Assembly: GCA_009746045.1 (NCBI GenBank)
Contig: RPFO01002086.1
Span: forward strand, 18,193 to 82,192
Reading direction: 5' to 3'
Source: Mesostigma viride
Lineage: Eukaryota; Streptophyta; Mesostigmatophyceae; Mesostigmatales; Mesostigmataceae
Length of the DNA stretch: 64,000 nt
Every line of letters starts with the position of its first letter. The stretch's first letter is position 1. The position numbers and the translations under genes are program-made. The notes under the pieces are model-generated. The model was not told the origin of the DNA. It saw only the letters and a program-made list of their open reading frames with translations, and searched no databases. Positions 55,601 to 64,000 of the stretch are shown one piece after another.

Positions 55601-58551
55601 GTTATCTGCTATCAGTTCTTTCTTCTATGAGCTCATCATTCGAATTTTTTTGTGTTCTTTTTGGGCAGTTCCGCCAGCTAGCTCGCCGATGCCTACCGTC
55701 GTGTTGACAAATACCTGGCAGCTTTAGCTTGTTTTCGTTGATCTCGTGGTTAGGACGCTTCAGACGCAGCCTATAGATCCTAGGGAAGGTGTAAGGGATT
55801 TCATAAAACACGTGTTCTGGCAAGCATGTTGTGCGTATGGACGCTTCTTGTTGTGTGAGAGTAACGCACCCTTTCTTCGCAGCGGCATCACAGCGCTCAG
55901 AAGCTGAACGGCCGCCAATGGTTTCTTTGCATTTTATCGTGCAGGGATGGAAGTGTTAAAATGATGATGATGTTGAAGATATTGCATTTGTGTGACTGCA
56001 TGTAGATAGCTGCCACCATTGGTTGTTTCAGCTTTCCTTTGTTATGATGATGTGACAAGACTGCAATGTGCTGAGCCAACCATGGTTAACATGGTTGACT
56101 GCATGCAAGCTTTGTATGCCGTGATCTACCTGGCCCTCCATAGTTCATGCTTGTTGCCCATGTCGGGTAGGGCAGTTAAGCAGTTGTTGTTGTGTTGATT
56201 AGCTTGGCTGGCATCAAACTTACACTCAAACCTGGGAGAAGCATAGAAAATGCGGGGGAGGCATGTTAGTGCAACCATCGTTATTGCTATGCACATAGAT
56301 ACAAGGCTGGCCATGCTCGAGAGGCGGTGAAGGCGTATGAGGTGTGTGGCCACCCCTTTGTACTTTATACATATTCAGCATGGTTTTGATGCATGCTGGG
56401 TGGCATCAAACATGCGATTGTGTTTACTTGCTTAATGAGTGGTCCTGGTCCGGTGGTCCTCTAGGAAACCGATCAGTTCGTGCCACAGTGACCCCAACCT
56501 TGAGCATGTGTCGACATCAGTGGGGAAGAGTTAGCTATATGTGCTTTGGTCATTGATTTGCTGCATTTTTTGCATGAAGTTTACATGGCTACCTTGGTTT
56601 GAGCATAGTGTATGCTCTCTTGGCATGTATGCCTAGCGATCGTGTTGCTATGCTTGCGCTGGCAAGGTTGGCCATGCGGAGGGCAGGTGAGGGCAGATGA
56701 GGTGCCTAGCCGTTTTCTTATGTTTTGTGATCGAGTGGGGCATGCTTTCCGGCTTCTTGGATGGAAAACATCATGTATAAGTGGCCTTACACAAAGAAAA
56801 ACCTCCTTTAGCGTATATTCAGGATTTAGAACGCATAACCTTACAACTGGAGCTAGACTTGTCCGTATGGTCTGGGACTTGGACCACAGTTGTCCCCTGT
56901 TAGACGGATTTTCGCTGCATTTTTAAAAGTGTTTATTTGAAGTGTTTATAAAAAGTCATAACCAATGTCCAATAAAAAAGGGGTCGTTTTAAGGGGAAAT
57001 TAATCACTGTTGAAGGTTTTGCCATTTCCATGATGTAAATAGCTCAGCATGCTACATACTCAGGGAACTATAAACGCTGCGTACAGTTTTGCCAACAAAT
57101 GTGTGCATTGGCTGGGGCATACCCAGCCCTAACTAGCGTCTTTTTCTATTTATAGCACAATATTGGCATATATATGGACTTTGAGGGAGGCGGCCGGCAC
57201 TTGCTCATTGACGTTTCTCTGGCTCGCCCCTTGGCTCTTAGCCATGTGGTTGGTGCATCCCAGTCGGCGGGCTACACGGCGGATCGGGCTGAGCGGGCCA
57301 AGCTCACGGCCTATGGCGACGTCGGGCACCATCGTGTGGTGCCCTTTGTCTTGGAGGAGTTCGGGGCCATGGGGACCCTGACCGCCGGCTTCTTTAAGGA
57401 GTGCTGCCGGCTCCGGGAGGACCACCTGAACCTGGAGGGCCAGCGGGCCCCTTTGTCGGCGCGGACCTGGACATCGTACTGGCGCCAACGCCTTCCGGTA
57501 GCGCTTACCCGGGCTATGGCTGACATCTTGCTCCCCTGCACGCGGGCTGACTTTGCGGAGCAGCACGGTTATTAGGCTGTTTTACTTCGTTCCATGGTGT
57601 GGAGTGTCCCATGCCTGCCGGCTTGTAGTTATTTTGTCGTGGTATCTCTTGTTAGCGTTGGCCGTTTGGTTATGTTTAATTTGGTGCCTCCTGTACTCTG
57701 ATGTAAGTAATCATAATTTTTAATATATATGGGGGTAGTACCCCAACAAGTGCACGGATAACTCACCAGATATGTCATTTAGAGCCCCCAATCAAATTTT
57801 CAGCATGGTGCAATGGAATGTCAATTGATATTACCATACGTCAATTTTTGAGGGTTTTGGGGTGCCATCTCTTAATTTGCTTGATTTTTTCTCGCAAACA
57901 TGCCACTGTACTTGTCTACTAGGTTTTGTAGTTATTTCATTGGATTATACTACGAATTTTAGACAGCAGGCCCATCTAGTAGCATGTGCATTCCTGCCAC
58001 TAACATACCTTCCCACTCTTGGACGTGCTTCTCACACAAGATATCCAGTCTAGCGTACGCGTAAAGCCTGTAGCACAGCCTGCACTTGTGCACACATGAG
58101 GGAGGGCTGGGCAGTGGAGCGTACCAGTGAACCAGAGAGCCGGGGTGTGGCTGCCATCCACGTCGAAGGTGATGTCTGATTCGCACACCAGGTAGGCCTG
58201 GCCCAGCACGTGCAGCTTGAGGGCCACCACATGGCCGCTGGCTCCCGTCAGGTTGAGGAGCACGTTGGTGTCGAAGCCCACCTTGTAACATTGCCTTTCA
58301 TAGCGCGCATAAAAGTGGGCCGGAATCTCGTCCACTTCTGTGATCCCATCCCCTGTCACGGTTCCTCCCCGTGCTTCTTCCTTGCTTCCTTCCTTCACAG
58401 ACCCGGCATTGGGTGCTTGGGTGCTTGCTGTCTCATCCAATTCTCCATATAAGGAGACCAGCATCGCAATCGGTCCCAGAGTTGAGGTACCCTGGGTTGC
58501 TGAAGAAGATGTCCGTGCTGAGCCACTTGCAGGTATCCTGTTGGATGTGAG
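43639..58551 (-). CDS. GH172 (DUF2961) glycoside hydrolase, four exons visible, 5' part missing
   Basis: Exons on the minus strand: 58551-58125, 54356-54112, 53197-53059 and 44168-43639; all junctions are GT-AG and phases 1, 0, 1 agree. The first exon ends with [11 protein letters not shown]...ALWFTG; the second opens with MEDAFNGW. That is the DUF2961 core (ESD...TGTEDYF). The two Glu are 21 residues apart, as I recall for the acid/base and nucleophile (E270/E291) of the founding GH172 enzyme. Exon 2 continues with FNQYRVF...VNFRRS, exon 3 with [16 protein letters not shown], exon 4 with [10 protein letters not shown] and the closing beta-sandwich. GH172 enzymes act on fructofuranose- and D-arabinofuranose-type linkages. 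The substrate here is unknown. The N-terminal part, including the true start, was not found (an ATG at 58578 is in frame but unlikely to be it). Confidence 0.8.
44740..44880 (-). repeat. PAT-like element repeat B2
   Basis: Shares ATTCTAT...GTGGAACTCC, GGTAACCAGACTCTTTATT and GGGAACACTT with B1 at 45345-45488. Confidence 0.8.
44903..45341 (-). repeat. PAT-like element repeat A2
   Basis: Direct copy of A1 (48381-48851), from AAAAGA...CCTTAGCTAGGTGGGTTTGC to GTTCAGAGACCC. A1 has a small extra block (ACATACTAGACCCGGCACAT) around 48557. Confidence 0.85.
45345..45488 (-). repeat. PAT-like element repeat B1
   Basis: Direct copy of B2, three bases from A2, giving the diagnostic internal B1-A2 junction. 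Confidence 0.8.
45554..46325 (-). pseudogene. Tyrosine recombinase of the PAT-like element (one frameshift)
   Basis: Box I is [13 protein letters not shown] with the catalytic Arg (46325-45945 frame). Box II is [27 protein letters not shown], ending in VAHYV with the nucleophile Tyr (45928-45554 frame). The two halves are in different frames, joined near 45945-45930. All catalytic positions (R, H-x-x-R, H/W, Y) are present. In this order the recombinase integrates circular DNA in place of an integrase. Confidence 0.85.
46115..47290 (-). pseudogene. RNase H and linker of the PAT-like element, with an NPGP motif
   Basis: The N-terminal part (47290-46984) has [14 protein letters not shown], the first catalytic Asp block of a DIRS-type RNase H. 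After a frame change the 46822-46115 frame continues with INEKEV (Glu), LVDSTAALG (Asp) and a closing RADGVSR. It then reads [14 protein letters not shown] (NPGP codons 46495-46484), followed by the N-terminal core-binding helices of the recombinase. The NPGP is discussed under findings. Confidence 0.75.
47303..47647 (-). pseudogene. Reverse transcriptase fragment of the PAT-like element
   Basis: Only the C-terminal palm is present: [13 protein letters not shown] has the active-site Asp pair, followed by [19 protein letters not shown]. The RT fingers and first catalytic Asp block are missing; gag-like sequence ends only about 50 codons upstream, so an internal deletion has removed them. Confidence 0.7.
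47656..48293 (-). pseudogene. gag-like ORF of the PAT-like element (frameshifted)
   Basis: The ATG 48293 frame gives 151 residues ([18 protein letters not shown] start, basic and low-complexity). Coding-like sequence continues in two other frames to 47656, ending with an acidic [10 protein letters not shown] stretch. This is the usual position of gag in DIRS-order elements; no zinc knuckle is seen. Confidence 0.5.
48381..48851 (-). repeat. PAT-like element repeat A1 (5' end)
   Basis: Direct copy of A2 that begins the element on the minus strand at 48851 (GGGTCTCTGAA start). Confidence 0.85.
51766..51907. repeat. CCCT microsatellite
   Basis: About 35 uninterrupted CCCT units; a polypyrimidine tract on the plus strand. 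Confidence 0.97.
53467..53810. repeat. GGAT microsatellite grading into GGAC variants (GH172 intron 2)
   Basis: About 200 bases of (GGAT)n, then about 130 bases where GGAC and GGCAGGACCGATGGCCGGAG units mix in; that last unit appears twice. It fills much of the 914-base second intron of the GH172 gene. Confidence 0.95.
54880..55031. repeat. CACCCG hexanucleotide repeat
   Basis: About 25 units, C-rich on the plus strand, in the first GH172 intron. Confidence 0.95.
55036..55375. repeat. 9-bp minisatellite CAGCATCCG / CAGCATCAG
   Basis: About 37 units; the left part is mostly CATCCG, the right part mostly CATCAG, with a mixed zone around 55200-55290. The block abuts the hexanucleotide repeat with no gap. 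Confidence 0.95.
55376..58124. other. First intron of the GH172 gene, remainder
   Basis: AT-rich sequence with no other exon found. It contains the retroelement fragment at 57174-57575. Confidence 0.45.
57174..57575 (+). pseudogene. C-terminal fragment of a retroelement polyprotein
   Basis: A GC-rich 133-codon frame in AT-rich surroundings. [17 protein letters not shown], then [13 protein letters not shown] and [13 protein letters not shown], match the general pattern D-V-x-P...A..K...Y...PF..E..G..G seen at the C-terminus of many algal RT polyproteins, probably a nuclease-like fold. A TGTAA at 57702-57706 follows. It is opposite to the GH172 gene and inside its intron; 5' parts are absent. 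Confidence 0.5.
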
Positions 58552-58578
58552 CTGCAAAGAGCACGCAACAGCAGCCAT

Positions 58579-59377
58579 AGATTCATTGTGATTAATGGTT
58601 ATCCAGCGCCTAAATTATGGGCTTGACCTTCCAGCCCGTCCTGTCTTAAATGCCTTTGCGTGAACGAAATTTCAAGCCAAACTCCTGTTGCCAAGTAGGC
58701 AGTGGAAGACAGCGGGTGCAATGAGGGAACCGCATAACACACACGCACACACATACTTATCAGTACTGACAATGTACAATGTACGCCAAGCATCAGAACA
58801 ACAGATGGGGAAAGCAAGCTAACAAAAGAAATGCGGAATTCATAGCAAGCGCCAAGGCATATATCCACAAACACTAATACAACTACTATGGACACGAGTG
58901 CTATGATGCAACCTTGCGCCGAATTCTGGCCCATAATTTTTCTAACTGGTAGTAGCTTCTCCGGCGGCATAAGTAGTTGGGCAGCTACCAGACCTGATTG
59001 TTGTACGCTGCAAATCCCTGTACGGGATGCATGGAACAGACCACCAATAACAATTGAATTTTGTTGCCCAGCGTACAGATACCGAATTCGTTGCCTCCTA
59101 CCCGGCAGCCAAGGCTGGCCAGGCCACGGATATGACGAGGAAGAAAACCATGGATGAAACATGGGAGCCTAAACTACCAGCAAGTCCATGCCAACCAGAA
59201 AGCAAGGGTTTCTGCGTGCAAGGTTGTTTTTGTCGCATGAAAGGAAAACTGTTAGAATCTTGACACTAGCGTGGCTTTGCGAGGGCACCCCCTTGTACCA
59301 GGGGTCCATTGCCTAGTTTTAGCACATGTACATTTCCACACAGTGACATAGAGAGGGTAGATAGACACTTTCTCCCT
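58579..59377. other. Upstream of the visible GH172 exons, no gene called
   Basis: Frames on the minus strand (58599-59162) have a hydrophobic run but no DUF2961 similarity. The missing N-terminal exons could be here or beyond the window. Confidence 0.35.
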
Positions 59378-59780
59378 CTCTCCCTCCCTGCCCCCTCCCT
59401 CCCTCTCCCCCTCCCCCCTCCCCCTCCCCCCCTCCCCCCTCCCCCTCCCCCCCTCCCCCCCTCCCCCCTCCCCCCCTCCCCCTCCCCCCTCCCCCCCTCC
59501 CCCCCTCCCCCCTCCCCCCTCCCCCCTCCCCCTCCCCCCCTCCCCCCTCCCCCCCTCCCCCCTCCCCCCTCCCCCCTCCCCCCCTCCCCCCTCCCCGCTC
59601 CCCCGCTCCCACCCACCCACCCACCCACCCACCCACCCACCCACCCACCCACCCACCCACCCACCCCCACCCACCCACCCACCCACCCACCCACCCACCC
59701 ACCCACCCACCCACCCACCCACCCACCACCCACCCACCCACCCACCCACCCACCCACCCACCCACCCACCCACCCACCCA
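59378..59780. repeat. Polypyrimidine block and CCCA microsatellite
   Basis: 59378-59605 is an irregular CCCCCTC run (all pyrimidine apart from two G near its end); 59606-59780 is (CCCA)n with two register slips. Open frames through it are low-complexity artefacts. Confidence 0.95.
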
Positions 59781-59786
59781 ACAAAA

Positions 59787-60344
59787 GAAGAAGGAAGGAA
59801 GGAAGGAAGGAAGGAAGGAAGGAAGGAAGGAAGGAAGGAAGGAAGGAAGGAAGGAAGGAAGGAAGGAAGGAAGGAAGGAAGGAAGGAAGGAAGGAAGGAA
59901 GGAAGGAAGGAAGGAAGGAAGGAAGGAAGGAAGGAAGGAAGGAAGGAAGGAAGGAAGGAAGGAAGGAAGGAAGGAAGGAAGGAAGGAAGGAAGGAAGGAA
60001 GGAAGGAAGGAAGGAAGGAAGGAAGGAAGGAAGGAAGGAAGGAAGGAAGGAAGGAAGGAAGGAAGGAAGGAAGGAAGGAAGGAAGGAAGGAAGGAAGGAA
60101 GGAAGGAAGGAAGGAAGGAAGGAAGGAAGGAAGGAAGGAAGGAAGGAAGGAAGGAAGGAAGGAAGGAAGGAAGGAAGGAAGGAAGGAAGGAAGGAAGGAA
60201 GGAAGGAAGGAAGGAAGGAAGGAAGGAAGGAAGGAAGGAAGGAAGGAAGGAAGGAAGGAAGGAAGGAAGGAAGGAAGGAAGGAAGGAAGGAAGGAAGGAA
60301 GGAAGGAAGGAAGGAAGGAAGGAAGGAAGGAAGGAAGGAAGGAA
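59787..60344. repeat. GGAA microsatellite, array 1
   Basis: About 139 uninterrupted GGAA units, directly followed by the tandem unit at 60345. Confidence 0.97.
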
Positions 60345-61912
60345 TTGCTGAGCTTCGCTCATTTTATATATGACGCGTGGACGGGCTCAAAGGGGACCGA
60401 CCTGCCGTAGGTAGCGTAAGACTAGCGCTTGTCACGAGGGTACTGCACCGGCCGGCCCTTTTTGTGCCTAGGCTGAGTGTGGTTCCGGAGTGCAGGCCTA
60501 GGTAGCTTCTAACGTACGTCACTAGACCTTGTTACCTGCGCCAGCCGCCAGGCGTGGCGCAACTGTGATTGGCAGTCAGTACACCTTGTACCTGCGCCAG
60601 CCGGCAGGCCTGCGTGGCGCAATGTGAATGATAGTCAGTACTTAGAGTGGTGTAGGGGACGTAGGGAGGCCTCTTTTCAGCTTCGCAACTTGATCCCAGC
60701 ATTTGCTGGCAAGGTCGGCTGGCCGCTATGGCGGCTGCGCTGAATGTAAGACGATGCTATCGGCCTCTCCGGGCGTGGAGAGGCCTGGAATAAAATTCTT
60801 TATGTTCGCCACCCACCGTTACAGGCCACGGTAATGGTTGTTGGGTGGGGGGCTCTACGTTTTGAGTAAAATGGTGTGATTTCCGGCGCTGGGCCCACTG
60901 ACGATTCCCCTCTACCCCTGGGTGCGGCAAGCGGCTTCCTGACACTGGGGAAGCTGCGATTTTAGTCGGACAACGTCAGGGAAGGAGCCATACAGGCCAG
61001 GGCCAGCGGCTACGGTGGAAAGAATCACAGGTGGAGGCGAATCTGCCTTAAACGTGGAGATGGCTAGCGCGGGGTGCCAGGGTAGCCCATAACTGCCAGG
61101 AGCCTGACAGCGGACCCGATCTTTCGGCCTGTGGCCAGACGGGAGTTTCGGGGAGGATGCGGGGCTGGAGCGAATCTTGGTGGGAGGAGCGCGCTCTTCA
61201 TCATTGCCCAGTTTTTCAGCAAAGAATGTTCGCCTGGCGGGGCTGAAATTCTTGCTGTTTTATCGCCTTGTTTTTATCCTGTATGATGCATTATAGGAAA
61301 AGCGATAAAGAGTTCGGTTCAGCCAGGGGGGCATATCTATGCCATAAAAAATTTCCTAAAACAACACAAGCCCTGGTCAGGGCCTTGGCTAAGCAGTTTC
61401 CAAGCCAAGGCCTTGGTAGGGTAGAGGGCCTATCGCCACAAAGGTTTCAATGCCGGGAAATCCCAGCCTCGGGGGTGGGGCTGGTGATGGGTCCTGGGCT
61501 TGTGAGAGACGGTCCGGGGGCGTAAGGCCTAATGAGCAGCCGCTGGAAACCGCCCCCCTAACGGGGGGAACGACATGGGTGCCGCCCTGCGTCCGCCGGG
61601 AAACCGTAGCGGCCACACGGGGGCGGCAGTACAGCCGTGGCAGCGTGCAGGGGGGGGCCATGGGCGGAAAGAAAATCGGCACCAAGGTTGGCGACAGCCT
61701 TGGTGGCCAAGAAGGAGGTGTGGGGGCAACACCTTGTGTTCGAGTATGCTGGGCCCCCAGCATGGTGCTACAATAACCAACTTGATAATGATGTGCACTG
61801 AGTTTGAAGGTGTGGTATAGGCTGTCCGTATAAAGCCTAGCACACAAAAATGTAAAATAAATGTTTCTCTTGGTGGGAAGGAACTCCAATGGACCAAAAA
61901 CAAGAAATGTAT
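60345..61912. repeat. Tandem unit U, copy 1 (1568 bp)
   Basis: Starts TTGCTGAGCTTCGCTC and ends CAAGAAATGTAT. No supported gene. Inside, a roughly 57-bp sequence (CTGCGCCAGCCGSCAGG ... CAGTCAGTAC) is tandemly duplicated at about 60535-60645. The end of copy 1 joins the start of copy 2 without a GGAA tract. Confidence 0.9.
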
Positions 61913-62467
61913 TTGCTGAGCTTCGCTCATTTTATATATGACGCGTGGACGGGCTCAAAGGGGACCGACCTGCCGTAGGTAGCGTAAGACTAGCGCTTGT
62001 CACGAGGGTACTGCACCGGCCGGCCCTTTTTGTGCCTAGGCTGAGTGTGGTTCCGGAGTGCAGGCCTAGGTAGCTTCTAACGTACGTCACTAGACCTTGT
62101 TACCTGCGCCAGCCGCCAGGCGTGGCGCAACTGTGATTGGCAGTCAGTACACCTTGTACCTGCGCCAGCCGGCAGGCCTGCGTGGCGCAATGTGAATGAT
62201 AGTCAGTACTTAGAGTGGTGTAGGGGACGTAGGGAGGCCTCTTTTCAGCTCCCACCCACCCACCCACGCTGCTAAGAGGGGCAACACCTTGTGTTCGAGT
62301 ATGCTGGGCCCCCAGCATGGTGCTACAATAACCAACTTGATAATGATGTGCACTGAGTTTGAAGGTGTGGTATAGGCTGTCCGTATAAAGCCTAGCACAC
62401 AAAAATGTAAAATAAATGTTTCTCTTGGTGGGAAGGAACTCCAATGGACCAAAAACAAGAAATGTAT
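61913..62467. repeat. Tandem unit U, copy 2 (internally deleted, 555 bp)
   Basis: Matches copy 1 at both ends, but about 1.04 kb between TCTTTTCAGCT and GGGGCAACACC is replaced by a short CCCACCCACCCACGCTGCTAAGAG filler. Confidence 0.9.
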
Positions 62468-63177
62468 GGAAGGAAGGAAGGAAGGAAGGAAGGAAGGAAG
62501 GAAGGAAGGAAGGAAGGAAGGAAGGAAGGAAGGAAGGAAGGAAGGAAGGAAGGAAGGAAGGAAGGAAGGAAGGAAGGAAGGAAGGAAGGAAGGAAGGAAG
62601 GAAGGAAGGAAGGAAGGAAGGAAGGAAGGAAGGAAGGAAGGAAGGAAGGAAGGAAGGAAGGAAGGGAAGGAAGGAAGGAAGGAAGGAAGGAAGGAAGGAA
62701 GGAAGGAAGGAAGGAAGGAAGGAAGGAAGGAAGGAAGGAAGGAAGGAAGGAAGGAAGGAAGGAAGGAAGGAAGGAAGGAAGGAAGGAAGGAAGGAAGGAA
62801 GGAAGGAAGGAAGGAAGGAAGGAAGGAAGGAAGGAAGGAAGGAAGGAAGGAAGGAAGGAAGGAAGGAAGGAAGGAAGGAAGGAAGGAAGGAAGGAAGGAA
62901 GGAAGGAAGGGAAGGAAGGAAGGAAGGAAGGAAGGAAGGAAGGAAGGAAGGAAGGAAGGAAGGAAGGAAGGAAGGAAGGAAGGAAGGAAGGAAGGAAGGA
63001 AGGAAGGAAGGAAGGAAGGAAGGAAGGAAGGAAGGAAGGAAGGAAGGAAGGAAGGAAGGAAGGAAGGAAGGAAGGAAGGAAGGAAGGAAGGAAGGAAGGA
63101 AGGAAGGAAGGAAGGAAGGAAGGAAGGAAGGAAGGAAGGAAGGAAGGAAGGAAGGAAGGAAGGAAGGAAGGAAGGAA
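62467..63177. repeat. GGAA microsatellite, array 2
   Basis: About 177 GGAA units with two extra-G slips (GGGAAGG at about 62664 and 62909), which divide it into three blocks. Confidence 0.97.
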
Positions 63178-64000
63178 TTGCTGAGCTTCGCTCATTTTAT
63201 ATATGACGCGTGGACGGGCTCAAAGGGGACCGACCTGCCGTAGGTAGCGTAAGACTAGCGCTTGTCACGAGGGTACTGCACCGGCCGGCCCTTTTTGTGC
63301 CTAGGCTGAGTGTGGTTCCGGAGTGCAGGCCTAGGTAGCTTCTAACGTACGTCACTAGACCTTGTTACCTGCGCCAGCCGCCAGGCGTGGCGCAACTGTG
63401 ATTGGCAGTCAGTACACCTTGTACCTGCGCCAGCCGGCAGGCCTGCGTGGCGCAATGTGAATGATAGTCAGTACTTAGAGTGGTGTAGGGGACGTAGGGA
63501 GGCCTCTTTTCAGCTTCGCAACTTGATCCCAGCATTTGCTGGCAAGGTCGGCTGGCCGCTATGGCGGCTGCGCTGAATGTAAGACGATGCTATCGGCCTC
63601 TCCGGGCGTGGAGAGGCCTGGAATAAAATTCTTTATGTTCGCCACCCACCGTTACAGGCCACGGTAATGGTTGTTGGGTGGGGGGCTCTACGTTTTGAGT
63701 AAAATGGTGTGATTTCCGGCGCTGGGCCCACTGACGATTCCCCTCTACCCCTGGGTGCGGCAAGCGGCTTCCTGACACTGGGGAAGCTGCGATTTTAGTC
63801 GGACAACGTCAGGGAAGGAGCCATACAGGCCAGGGCCAGCGGCTACGGTGGAAAGAATCACAGGTGGAGGCGAATCTGCCTTAAACGTGGAGATGGCTAG
63901 CGCGGGGTGCCAGGGTAGCCCATAACTGCCAGGAGCCTGACAGCGGACCCGATCTTTCGGCCTGTGGCCAGACGGGAGTTTCGGGGAGGATGCGGGGCTG
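63178..64000. repeat. Tandem unit U, copy 3 (cut by window end)
   Basis: Identical by eye to the first 823 bases of copy 1; continues beyond the window. Confidence 0.9.

Noticed and set aside
59309-60373. Frames rich in Pro, KEGR or FLPS (also 62392-63243)
   Set aside because: Products of CCCCCT, CCCA and GGAA repeats; no coding constraint visible.
1-64000. tRNA and rRNA genes
   Set aside because: No A/B-box pair with a cloverleaf and no rRNA core motif found by eye; a tRNAscan run would settle it.

Overview
The window looks like eukaryotic nuclear DNA, most likely from a green alga. The host-type genes have GT-AG introns and GC-rich exons. A TGTAA motif, the usual chlorophyte polyadenylation signal, lies 80-105 bases after two stop codons (2816 and 43240). 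The mobile elements are an LTR chromovirus, an L1-like LINE with TTAA-rich tails, and a tyrosine-recombinase retrotransposon with split direct repeats like PAT/Kangaroo of volvocine algae. The species cannot be named from the sequence, and no operons, rRNA or tRNA genes were seen.

Layout: 0-2.8 kb holds the 3' end of an unknown gene and a three-exon RING-finger gene. 3.7-7.8 kb is a decayed Ty1/copia pol cut by a 1.74 kb insertion. 7.7-11.6 kb is non-coding repeat. 11.65-22.29 kb is a Ty3/gypsy chromovirus with near-identical LTRs and a TGCCG target duplication. Besides gag-pol it carries a small leader ORF resembling the RNase H1 hybrid-binding (Cauli_VI) domain and an unknown GC-rich ORF after the chromodomain. 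23.9-38.6 kb is a large inverted repeat (arms about 2.4 and 2.6 kb) whose centre is packed with LINE copies in both orientations.

39.3-43.2 kb is a three-exon TatD-type metal hydrolase gene (TATDN3-like) on the plus strand. Facing it, 43.6-58.6 kb on the minus strand, is a GH172/DUF2961 glycoside hydrolase gene. I could assemble four of its exons with matching phases; its 5' part was not found. Its 8.9 kb third intron contains the PAT/Kangaroo-like element (44.7-48.9 kb). The right end (59.4-64 kb) is a head-to-tail array of a roughly 1.6 kb unit with long GGAA microsatellites between some copies.

Many retroelement frameshifts look like one-base losses in short homopolymers, while the single-copy host exons are clean. 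That suggests either element decay or poor consensus in repeats. The features most worth following are the leader ORF and possible spliced 3' ORF of the chromovirus, the algal GH172 gene, and the NPGP motif inside the PAT-like polyprotein.
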